Source: Sympetrum striolatum
Lineage: Eukaryota; Arthropoda; Insecta; Odonata; Libellulidae
DNA: 64,000 nucleotides
Reading direction: 5' to 3'
Assembly (NCBI GenBank): GCA_947579665.1
Contig: OX388352.1
Location: forward strand, 33,102,216-33,166,215
Shown here in pieces: positions 1 to 10,164 of this stretch. How positions within the stretch are numbered: position 1 is the first letter of the stretch; each line of letters starts with the position of its first letter. Below the pieces are notes generated by a model. It searched no databases and was not told where the DNA came from. It saw nothing but the letters and a program-made list of their open reading frames with translations. Position numbers and translations under genes: made by a program.

Positions 1-312
1 GAGATTGCAATGAATAGAGAAACAAATATCTGTCTACTTGAACTTTAGAGTTACCAAAGTTAGAGTTACAACCATAAATATTAGCATTTTAATATTTAGA
101 GGATTCACAAGAAAATGACTATCTAAAGAAGACAAAGACATTTCTCCTTCGACACCTATTGTTTGAAACAGTCAATCCTTCGCGAGTCGATTGACACTTT
201 AGAGTACGTATGAGCTTATGCCTTGCTTAAAAAATACCGCGCGATGGGGCTAAATGAAAACTGAACTACGGGTTCGCGGAAAAAAATATTTTAAAAGAGG
301 AAATTTCTACTT
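1..312 (-). other. bt: Intron downstream of the Ig exon
   Basis: This lies immediately 3' (in gene sense, minus strand) of the muscle-protein exon, after its GT donor. The sequence is AT-rich with no conserved reading frame. The next exon of the gene must lie beyond the left edge of the window. Confidence 0.6.
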
Positions 313-316
313 ACGG
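309..316 (-). other. 5' splice donor of the Ig exon
   Basis: On the minus strand the exon end reads AGCC|GTAAGTAG. GTAAGT matches the consensus donor, and the intron frame stops three codons in (R-K-stop), so the exon must end here. Confidence 0.85.
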
Positions 317-666
317 CTGAAGTTGAGGTTGATGGATGCAGAAACTTCACCCATCTTGTTCTTCGCTTTCACTTTGTACAGACCGGCGTCGGTTTCGATG
401 ACATCGTCCAATTCAAGGACGACGAGGAACTTGTTGGCCCCGAGAGGCGTGATTCGCATAATAGTACGCCGATCCTCCGCAAGCTGCGTGTCCCCGCGGA
501 ACCAGAGGATATCGGGCTTCGGAGACGCCAGCAACTGACACTCGAAGATGAGCCTGTTGCCATCATCTTCTTGCCTCAGTTGCGGCTTTTGCGTGAAGCT
601 TGGAGCGAAATCGTCGGCCACCCCCATCCTCTTTGAAGATGGGAGGCCTTTTGCCTTCGACCGCCG
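315..666 (-). CDS. bt: Ig (I-set) exon of a twitchin/projectin-type giant muscle protein (partial gene)
   Basis: One internal-looking exon of a titin-superfamily sarcomere protein. These proteins tie thick filaments to the Z-disc and carry Ig, Fn3 and kinase domains. The open frame reads a basic linker (RSKAKGLPSSKR) and then MGVADDFAPSF at 627 and below. An I-set Ig fold follows. Counting from the Met at 627, there is Cys30 in FECQL, Trp42 in LWFRG and the DAGLY turn at residues 80-84. The second Ig cysteine is replaced by Val86 (YKVKAKN), and the domain ends in SINLNFS; both are typical of twitchin/projectin domains. The exon ends with a perfect donor, C|GTAAGT, in phase 1. The 5' limit is inferred from an in-frame TAG at 667-669 that would sit in a CCATAG acceptor. 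The resulting 352 bp (3n+1) fits a phase-0 to phase-1 exon, but acceptors a little further in are possible. What is seen is the domain, the donor and the frame; projectin (bent) rather than another Ig giant is inferred from remembered family features. The symbol is by homology only. Confidence 0.8.
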
Positions 667-669
667 CTA

Positions 670-2540
670 TGGAACTATGAAACTGGACTCTTCGAGATGT
701 GGTGTATGCCGCTCCAGCTGCACTTAGAACATCCAACGGGCCTCCCTCTTGCTAATCCCTGAACCTGCAGGACAAGACAATACCCAAAAGCCGCATGAGA
801 GACCGCCACGGCTATTGAGCGTCTTTGTTAAAGCACTCACGCTTCTCCCGATGCTAGGAAATTCCTACATCTCTCAAGCTATCCCGTAATGTTTAAGAAG
901 AGAATTTTGATAAAGCCGCAAGCGGACAATTAAAACGGAGATCCAAGGAGAATACAAACCTACTTATATATCAAGCGTAAAATAGACCCATTTCCAGAGT
1001 GATTTTAACGAACTCTGAAATAAAATTCTCAACAGTAGAGTTTCACCCAACGAGATGAATTAACAACTGTCTTTGAAATCAAAAGTTAAAATGGGTGCAC
1101 TGACAAAGAATTGTAGGAAAACAAACGATAAGGTTACGTCAACTCCGGACAAAGGTGTAGCGAATACAAGATGTATCCAATATCCTACTCTTTGGTGAAA
1201 ATATCGCCATCGTTTATCCGTTTATAGTCAGCTCTAAACACCTTTACTGAAAATTCCAAATATACAAATAGGGTGGATTAAGCCTTTGCAAAAGAGAGCC
1301 AGATGACCTTAGTTAATCGTCATGAGACTATTTGACAAGCTATGCGTAATTCTACCGGTAACTTTAGGCATAATAGAAATTTTCTATTAAATTAAAGTTT
1401 CGCGATTAAATTGTAAGAGTTAGGCCTCTTTGATCCATATTTGGCTCTCTCAGTCAATTGAAGATCTAGTATTAAATGTGAGCTCAAATAAATAGTCTAA
1501 CACCAAAAGAAAGCAAACTCCATGATAAAATAGACACTCAACGTTGTCAAACTCAGATTGCATAACTCGTATCGCACCTATTCGCAAGGACCAAAATAAC
1601 AAAGCGCCTTTTCTAAGTATCTTAAGGTCTTACGTATTATCGACCGCTAATTTCTCGATATTCAATTGGTGTAAAATAATAAATCCACACGATTCCTTTG
1701 AAAAATATCTGCCTAATCCATAAAATTTTCCGATGCAATTAAAATGGAATAAGATAAAACAGGTTAAGAAATCCGAGGACAAACGCACGTTAAAATCTGT
1801 CGAAGGGAGGATTGTTTATCCAGCACTCCAAAATGGAAGGAAATAATTTTTCGGGTAGATTTCCGTCTGGCTAATACAAGGATATACAACAAAAGAAATT
1901 CTGTTCAATATTTTTAGATAAACTGATTTAAAGAAATGAATCTTATACCCGATAGGAGATACATTGATATATTTCAGAGCTATAAGAAATAATCTACTAT
2001 CGTTGAGGGAGATGTATCTTAAATAAATTGCATAACCAAGTCCACTTACAAATACTTAAATTATTTGTCAACATCTTATCACGTGTTTTGGTAAGGGTAG
2101 TTATGGCTTCGCAAAAATAGTGATTTTATATGTTATTTAGAGATAAAAATTTTAATTATACACTTGACGTATCGAGGGAATTTTGCAAAATTTATTAAGG
2201 CTTTGACACTAATACACACGTGCATTAGAAACACCATAGAAGCAAAAAGGTGTTCAGCCGGCCCCTGGGAGTACAAGCTGTTAGGCAACCAGCATGGCGG
2301 GAAAGCATTTGCGGGTCGCATATACAACAGGCGCCGACTTTAGGGAGAGTCCAAGGCCTATAAATCCTTGGATTACATAATCCGTAGAAGTCAAATTAAA
2401 ATTAGATATCCTAGACGAACTGTGAAGATAGACTTAGAATCTGATATCTGGGGAATAATGGATAATTTAAAGCATGGACAATGAACAAGTCCAAAGAATT
2501 TCGTTAATAAAATGAAACATCGAATTCAAAAAGCTTAATA
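670..2540. other. AT-rich non-coding stretch
   Basis: No conserved reading frame, RNA gene or repeat was recognised. If the Ig exon is internal, this is the intron upstream of it. Open frames here are short and have random-looking composition. Confidence 0.5.
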
Positions 2541-4980
2541 ATGTGATTGCGTAGCGGATCGACTGCTGAAGGCGCAATTGAGTTCAATTCTTTCATTCGG
2601 CGGCCAAAATTAGTCACTAAAGCGACGCAAATTAATCAAGTACGCTGAATTTATTTATTGGCGTTCGAAAAAGTTGAGACACGCTTGTGAAACAGACTAC
2701 AGTCTGCATAGACTACGGGGAATATTCAATCGTGTATTTTCCGCTAAGCACTTCTGCAGCAGCGCAAAAACGTAGAATTCCTCGGAAAAAGATTCCGTCG
2801 ACTTGAAAGCAACACAGCTGGATAATAAGTTCTGCCGATGCACTGCACAGGCACCTCACATATAAGTGAAGTCCTTTTTTAACACACCTTCCGGTCCCGA
2901 CACTGGAGATGGGTCTATCGAGCTAGTTTCCCGTAATTCGCTCGTGAAACAATTTAAGCTAAGATAACGCTACAAAAGGAGACAAGTAACACCACTGCAC
3001 CAAGTGATAGGTACTGGACCATAAGTGAATTCGAGACACCATCAGCCGTTCCGAGCTGGAATCATGGTTGCAATCACTCCGGGTGACCGGAAAGAAGAAA
3101 ACTTCCTGGAACGGAAGCCCATCGAGAGAAACGGAGAGAAAACAATCACAACATCAACACTCCGACCCTCGACGCTACTTCTAAATCTCCGGATACCTGA
3201 CACGATCACTCCGTTCCACTCGCTATCACTGTTTCCTCTCAGCTATCTTGACTGCACACTCTCGCACTACTCCACAAGCAAACCCTTCATATAAGCTCTT
3301 CCCCAATTACTTACTGTCGCACGCGTCTGAACGAAGTTTTCCCAAAGGCCTAATGCCTTCCGTTCCCAAGCGGCTCCGGGCAACACGTGTCCGCTCTTGT
3401 ACGATGCACAGGGTTCTTATCCAGTAGTGGGAGATGTACGGGGGAGCATCGCGGAACACTTCACTAGCAGCGGACCACGACTTCCTCCGCTTTAGGTCCA
3501 AGCGGCAAACCCGTTGGAACCACACTGTCGCAGGATTTGGATCAGGGGCGAGATGGCGATGAGAGAGAGGGGGAGGGATCCGGAGGCGGACCGTAGGAGT
3601 GGGGGGACTCACGGCGAGAGGAGATGCTCTCCGCTCTCCACCCTAAGACCCACAGAAATTGTCATAACACGGATTGGGAAAGAGTGCGCCGGCCAACTGC
3701 CTGAAAACTGAGATGGACTATTTTCAACTTCCAAGCGCAAAACCTGACTTTTGCTAAGGGCCAAAATAACTTGACTTTTTCTTCTTACATAAGATCGCTT
3801 TCGCTGGCATCCCTCCGCCAATAGTTATCGCAGTTAACCGTGCGCTGGGGGAATTAGTCTTTCGCCCAGCGTGCGAACCTGCTATCAATGACAATTTTTT
3901 CCGCGCTCCGCATTACATTTAATGGACTTTTTTTGGTGGGACGAGAAAACCAAAATGTAAAGGGCCAAATTACGGCCGCGTGAAATGAAAGCAAAGCCAC
4001 CTTTGGATATTTGCTTTATTGCTTCAGGCTGGAATAAGCATCATTTACATTTATTACACCCCCAACATTTGAGAGCCGATCGCCGATCGGGTGTGGTCTA
4101 CATCTACACCGAGTGTCTGGAAAGACTTTCCAAATACGTTCTCGGGTATTTTCATTCAAAGATGAATGTCTTCCAGGGTCGCAGCCAAAGGATCATCAAA
4201 GAGGGCGGCAGATGCGTTGGCGGAATCGGGTAAGGAGATGGAAGAGGAGAATGGCGGCGAGGAAAAGGAGTTCAGTTAGCGCAGATTCGTCGGAGAGAGG
4301 ATACCGGAAAGGCAGTGAGAATGATGGGAACCTCTCAATACGCAAAGGGGGGACGGGCTGGAGAGGGGCGGAACCTTTCCGTACATAAACAACCACACGC
4401 ACACACAAGCGGTGGAAAAGCACAAGCTAACACATGCACGCCCTCACGTTCTCATTGAGTGTTGGATGCCACTCACGTACCTGAAAGGGACCGTGTGATG
4501 GCCGGCAACGCAGTGGAGGGGATGGGAAACTGGAGGGAAAAGCGCCGATATTCCAGGGGTTAGTCCGCTCTCACACCTCACCCCTAACCTCCTTCCTCTA
4601 CCACCCTATTCCTCACCCCTCTTTTCGCCTGCGTCCCACAACCAAAGCCTCGACAAAGTTGACTGAGACCGCTACATCTAGCGGCAGTAGTAGAAACGAT
4701 GGAGGAGTACTCAAAATAGATCTCTCCCTCTCTTCCACCCCACTATGTAAGTGTAGACATTCCAGAGAGGCGGCCAGTGCGCGGTAACTCTATAGCTTGG
4801 AGGCTTCCTCGCCTCGCCTTATAAGTAACTCGGGGGGGGCGAAAGGGGGTCCCGGGCGTTGCTTTCTTTAGTCCTGAGGCCCCGCACGGTTCAAAACGCT
4901 CAGAGGAATACGTGGGTCAGCCGCTTCTCTCCTCTCCCATGGGATCACACTGAGGAGAAAATGCGTTGAAACAACGTTTA
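2541..4980. promoter_or_regulatory. GC/CpG-enriched non-coding block, possible promoter or regulatory region
   Basis: The block is clearly richer in G+C and CpG than the flanks, especially at 3030-3700 and 4080-4960, with G-runs and C-runs on alternate strands. Two TATA-like strings stand out: ATATAAG near 3289 and TTATAAGTA at about 4819-4827. The open frames on both strands overlap one another and show no domain, so I do not call genes. It lies upstream, in minus-strand sense, of the muscle exon, so it could hold a promoter or 5' exons of that gene. It could equally belong to an unrelated transcript. Composition is the only direct evidence. Confidence 0.3.
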
Positions 4981-6094
4981 ACTACTGCCGTTCCTGACCC
5001 TTGGGCGAGTTGAGGGATGAATTAACTGAATCGCAGGACTAAAGCAGTACGCTGGAAACGGAGCAGTGCAACCATATTCTTCGAACTCTCCCCAATTGGT
5101 TGTAAATTACGTGAAACATGATTGTATACGAGAGAAAAATGTTCATATTTAAATAAAAATACAAATACTTTCTGCAAGATTTAAGGATACAGCATATCGT
5201 TCCTAATTATCCGTAACTTTCTTTCAGCCAACCTAGATTTGGTTACGGAGTCGAATATTAAATCATACTAAGGTCACCACAAAGTGAGCATTAGCTACTC
5301 ATGACGAAGATGCTCCATCATAGAAACATGAAGTGAGAAGAGGGGCTAAAGGGTTTATTTTTCCCATCAAAAACAACATAAAGAAAGGATTTTTTGCTCT
5401 TTTTATACTTAAAAATAAATATTATTCACTATTCTAATGAACGTATAAAAATCGATGCTCATTCATACTTCAGATTTTTAAATGGAAACTTTCTATCAAG
5501 CATATTTAATAGCTATTAACGGTAAAGAGATATCTAAAACTCAGCCGAAACTATTAAAACAGCATAAAGAATGATTCCACAAAATAATATTTCACTTTAC
5601 GTGTAAATCAAGGGTATTCATGAGCCTGTAGACGATAAAGAGGTGGAAGGATGAGTTTATTCGTAATATTCTGAAATGAATTCAAGATACGAGTATTCGA
5701 TCATCAGGTGGCTGCGTTTGACCACTTTGTTAACTGTAGTTAACACAAAATTTTGTTCAAAAGAGTGCAAAATTACTTCACGGCGGATGCATTTGATGTT
5801 TGGTGAATTACGAGTAGAATGAAAAACAGATCTCGTAAAAATAGAGAACCGGATGTTGCCCGTAATTCACCATAGAGTGAAAGCATAGAGTTCGAGGAAA
5901 GAACACAAAAGCACGTAGCGGACATTAACCACAGTGGAGATTCACAATGCTCGGCTCGGATCCAGAATATTTGAGAAGGCTGAGGGAAATAGAGTTTGGC
6001 GGATTCCATCGATTGCTGAATGGCGTTGTTAACATCTACCATATCTATAACTACAAATGTAACGTCCTACGCCTCTTTCTGAGAGGGACAGCGG
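4981..6094. other. AT-rich non-coding stretch
   Basis: Nothing recognisable. An open frame at 5773-6042 on the minus strand has no identifiable domain. Confidence 0.5.
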
Positions 6095-6102
6095 GTGCTG
6101 AG
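6095..6102 (+). repeat. Left 8-bp target-site duplication
   Basis: GTGCTGAG occurs immediately before the terminal CAGGGC and recurs exactly at 7034-7041 after the terminal GCCCTG. It fits the nTnnnnAn preference of Ac-type hAT elements (T at position 2, A at position 7). Confidence 0.85.
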
Positions 6103-7033
6103 CAGGGCTGAGAAACGTAATTATTTTCGTTCCGAAATTTGCTCCGGTTCAATGAAAACACCAAATTTCGGCGCGGTTTCGGTTTCGCAGGACCGCACCC
6201 AGAGACCGTCAATTATTTTCGTTTCAATAAATAACCCCGGCGGGAAGCTTACATTATACGACGCCCTAATTTAGAATTTAATTTTTTAATTGATACTGGA
6301 AGTCGAGACTTCGTGGAAAGCCACAATCAATAAGATTGTATTTTTCAATAGGAAATTTCGAACAGTATTACAAGCCGTTACCTAAAGTAAGATGCAAGTA
6401 CGCATGTAAAACCGGATATAATTGCATTTTATGTGGAAGTCTTACTGAGAATATATTTATTATAAATCCCAAAATAAAGCAATTGATATTAAGGATTTAT
6501 TTTATTATAATATATTATACTATATCATATTATAGAGGCCTGATAATGCTAGTCCGCTAGCGAAACATGTCGTATCAATAAATTCTGTGGGAGTAAACGA
6601 AGTAATGATTTACCATCATTATGGAATTCCACGAAATAAAACCTTCGCGTATTAGGTTCATTTTCATGATTTATTAAAGAATGCTCTCATTAACGACATT
6701 TATTAACCTAAGAATAAATTTGGTTGTTTAAATGGCAAATATTGAGACATTCACCCTTTGACACGTGAATGCGGTGTAATTTCTGTTCACTTGATGAAAA
6801 TACGAACCGATAATCTAAACGGTTATATTTTTACAATGAAAGGGATGAGGTGACTTTGCACATAAGGGCGTGCACCCAGGAAAATTCCCAAGGAAATTCC
6901 CGGTTAAATATTGTTTTCCGGGTTTGGTTCGGGCTCATGTATTTTAATTTCCGGTTCCGGGTCTGTTTTCACCAGGACAAAAATTACGTTTTTTATATTT
7001 CCGTTTTTTGTACGGTTCCCATTCGATGCCCTG
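6103..7033. mobile_element. Non-autonomous hAT-like DNA transposon, 931 bp
   Basis: The element starts CAGGGCTGAGAAACG and ends with GCCCTG. The reverse complement of the end reads CAGGGCATCGAATGG, so the termini share an exact CAGGGC and a looser match beyond. Both fit the hAT terminal rule (C/T)A(A/G)NG. Exact 8-bp direct repeats flank it. Each end carries subterminal CCGG/CCGGTT-rich stretches (about 6140-6240 and 6895-6965), while the middle is AT-rich. No transposase frame is present, so it would have needed a transposase supplied in trans. What is seen is the termini and the duplication; hAT membership follows from 8-bp TSD plus terminal motif. Confidence 0.8.
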
Positions 7034-7041
7034 GTGCTGAG
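7034..7041 (+). repeat. Right 8-bp target-site duplication
   Basis: Exact second copy of GTGCTGAG, pairing with 6095-6102. Confidence 0.85.
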
Positions 7042-9589
7042 ATTCTGAACTGGGGGATTTCGCCAAAGGGAAGGGGCTCAAAATCTAACATGTTTGGCTG
7101 CTTTCGAGAATACAGTGCGTAAAACATCGCAACTTCTGAGATTGGTGCCGATCGTTAAAGAATAACAAAGAAGAATGGGATACAACAAGAAATGGATAAT
7201 TTCGTAAGCTATAAACCACAAAGAATTAAATGGTTCTTTTCCTGGATTTAAGGCCGACGAAATCAAACGTTTAAAATGGTTTGTAATCCTACCAATGTGA
7301 GTGCCTGAAATAAACTTGCCATTGGAGGAAATATCATCCACAATGAAACAGAATTTAATGATTTGAAATTTAATGATATCCTTCAAATTACATTCTCTAA
7401 GACTGTAATGGAATTTACCTCAGGAAAAAACACAAACTGTTTAACTCAAACAATATTCAATGCCTAGAATATAAATTAAAATAGCCACATGAATTATATT
7501 TTCTTCAGAAGTCGAAAAATACACCATAAAACTGAGACTTTAACAGGATTGATCAAGCTACCTTAACGAGATTGGTGCCTTGTTTGGTTCCTTGCCACCC
7601 TATTTTAGTTTAATATGTTTGGCACTGCTTTATACATTGCGAAAAAAAACATTATAATGTCCTTCAGCAAAATACTATCGAAAAAATAGAAATAAAATTT
7701 TTAGCAGTGGCTATGCACCGAGAAAATATTGCAAATTGAGTATACATAGAATATAATCCATTCTCTTAGAAAGAAATCAACAGCGTAATGGTGAAAAATG
7801 ACTATCAGAAAATATTAGCTACTCGGAGTAATGCTTTCTTTAGAAATGAAAAACGAAAAAGATAACTGCGTTTTTATAAATTGCTGCTCTAATTATTGAA
7901 ATTAAACATTTCCTACTAAGATATATTTGAATTATAATTACCTTTCGGACAAGATTCAAATCTGGATTTAACGGCAGACTATAGCTCTGACTTGAATCGG
8001 AGATATTAATTGATAGAATTTAAAAATGATCATTCAAGTTGCATTATTGTGAAAAAGGTTTTTACAAGAAAATTGTATCCTAGTGGTACACAGATATTAC
8101 ATGTTCAGAGTATATTAACTACCCTGAACAGATTTTATTGTGGAAACTCAATTTCAAAAGATAATGATTAAAAATTTCGAATTTTAAGCCGAATAATGGA
8201 TTCCATAAATCACATATCCCAATTTTAATTTTGTATTTTGCCAGTGAATTTTTCCTTCATTTTCCTTATTCAGTATCAAATCATTAGTATTCCAAGGCTT
8301 TCTAAATTTATAATTTTTCATTGAAAATAAATAGAACGCGTTACGCTCCAATATACTATATCCACATGTATTAAAACCAAAGCATAGATCAATAATGTGC
8401 ACTATAACGTAAAATTTACGTCTGGACTCGTTTTCGATCAAGCAGTCATCGAAAGACCTGGCTACGAATTCTTTTCGTAATAAATAAATAATTTTAGGAA
8501 ACACCAATGGTAGCGTGATTTCGAATCAAGATAGGTAATCACACACCAAAAACTATGATGAAAGCTGCAACTTGAAAAACAAAATATCATAATGGTTCTT
8601 CTATTTTTATGGAAGAACTGTCAAAGAATTACATCTTAGTGGAGGTAAAAAACTAATTTTGTAAAAATATTTCTCGAGTATAGTGCTACGAGAGTGCAAA
8701 GATTGGGCTGTTGAACTGCTAGGCAAAAATAAAGGCGTTTGAGATGTGGAGCTATAGAAAAAGTTTGGAAATCCTTTTCGCAGAAAAGTGGTAGTAAAGA
8801 GATATGCAAACGAACGAGAGAGAAGATAAAATTTAAGGGGACAGTTTCAGAAATAATAAAGACTAGTTTGGAGATACACTGAGACAAGGAAGTTGTAGGG
8901 ATGATTATTGAGTCAATGATTGAAGGGAAAAACCGCTCGCTATTTTCGCGTTCCTCTGAGTATCATCAACTGAATAAACCTTCATTCATCCAATAGTCTC
9001 ATTTAGGCATTTGTTCTGTTTTAATTAAAAAAATGACGCACAGAATAAAGGTGCGCTCTGTAATATGGCTTTCTACTACGTGTCGTAATGGAGTTGAGCC
9101 ATGAATGACTCACTAACCAAAGACGAGGTATAACAAAGAGAACTAGGAATTTCGGCTCACTTTCTGTTCTTATTATGGCTGTAATTGACCGCTTAGAATA
9201 GAAAGGATTTGTCTGAATATACCATTTTTCATTGTAAACAAAAATTTCAATCGCGAATTGACCAAAATTTCACTTTCCCTTTCGCTTATCTATTCTCCAT
9301 ACATTCTTATCCAAGGGCGGCAAGTAAAAAATATAATTAGAAGTTAGAGAAATTTCCAAAAGCTGTCTTTGTCAACGTCCTGTACCGTGTCGTACCGGAA
9401 ATGACGGAAGTGCTCGGATCAATGACCTTCTAAGCACCTGATTTACATATCGATAGCTATCAGCTTCAGTGGTATAAGAAAACATTAGAGATTTCTTAAA
9501 CCTATTATTCATTAACAAACGTGTTCCAATTTGTTTTCTTGAAAAATACATCGTTTTAGTTTTACACTATAAGTTTTTCATTTGTTACA
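7042..9589. other. AT-rich non-coding stretch
   Basis: No gene, RNA or clear repeat recognised. Confidence 0.5.
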
Positions 9590-9700
9590 ATTACGAAATA
9601 ATGGCAATCATCGTGTTTTCAAATTTCCTTCCATCTCCAAGTTAACATTTTGAGATGTGATCGCTTTCAAAACATCAGCATGGTTGTAAAGAAAGGAAAG
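9590..9700 (+). repeat. Direct repeat copy 1 (about 110-120 bp)
   Basis: Shares an ordered series of blocks with 10044-10164. These include AATAATGRCRATCATCGTG, CATCTCCARGT, TTTTGAGAT, GATCGCTTTCAAAA and GGTTGTAAAGAAAGGAAA. The copies differ by substitutions and short indels and lie about 455 bp apart. The origin is unknown; it could be local duplication or two insertions of one dispersed repeat. Confidence 0.75.
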
Positions 9701-10043
9701 TTGGGTCACTGTGATGCGAATTTTCAAATAATCCATATATTACTTTTAAACACTAGTTATTAAGAAAGCCGCTACTCAAGATTAAGGGGATATTGACTGG
9801 AGTTAATATCAAAACAATTTGGTGTAAATAATGATTTGAATTTTTCACGTCATAATTACTTTTCAACTAATAAAATACTTTGCAGCATTAGTTACTGCAC
9901 AAGTAATCAACGACACTTTCGTTACGACACGCTTGGTTACATGTTACCAGAACTGTCCGCGAATCTTCGGTGAGAAAAGAGTAGTGATGACAAATGATGT
10001 GTTCCTCTAGAAGTAGAAAAAATAAAAGAAAATCTGACAATTC

Positions 10044-10164
10044 ACAAATACAAAATAATGACGATCATCGTGCAATCAAATTTCCTACCATCTCCAGGTA
10101 CCCTTAATATTTTGAGATATGATCGCTTTCAAAAATTTTAAAAATTGGTTGTAAAGAAAGGAAA
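10044..10164 (+). repeat. Direct repeat copy 2 (about 120 bp)
   Basis: Same orientation and block order as 9590-9700, with small insertions after the CATCTCCAGGT block and before GGTTGTAAAG. Confidence 0.75.

Noticed and set aside
254..538. 94-codon plus-strand frame
   Set aside because: Antisense shadow of the Ig exon; the conserved protein is on the minus strand.
3025..3821. Several overlapping frames on both strands in the CpG-rich block
   Set aside because: Frames overlap on opposite strands, none has a domain or coherent codon pattern, and high GC lowers the stop-codon rate.
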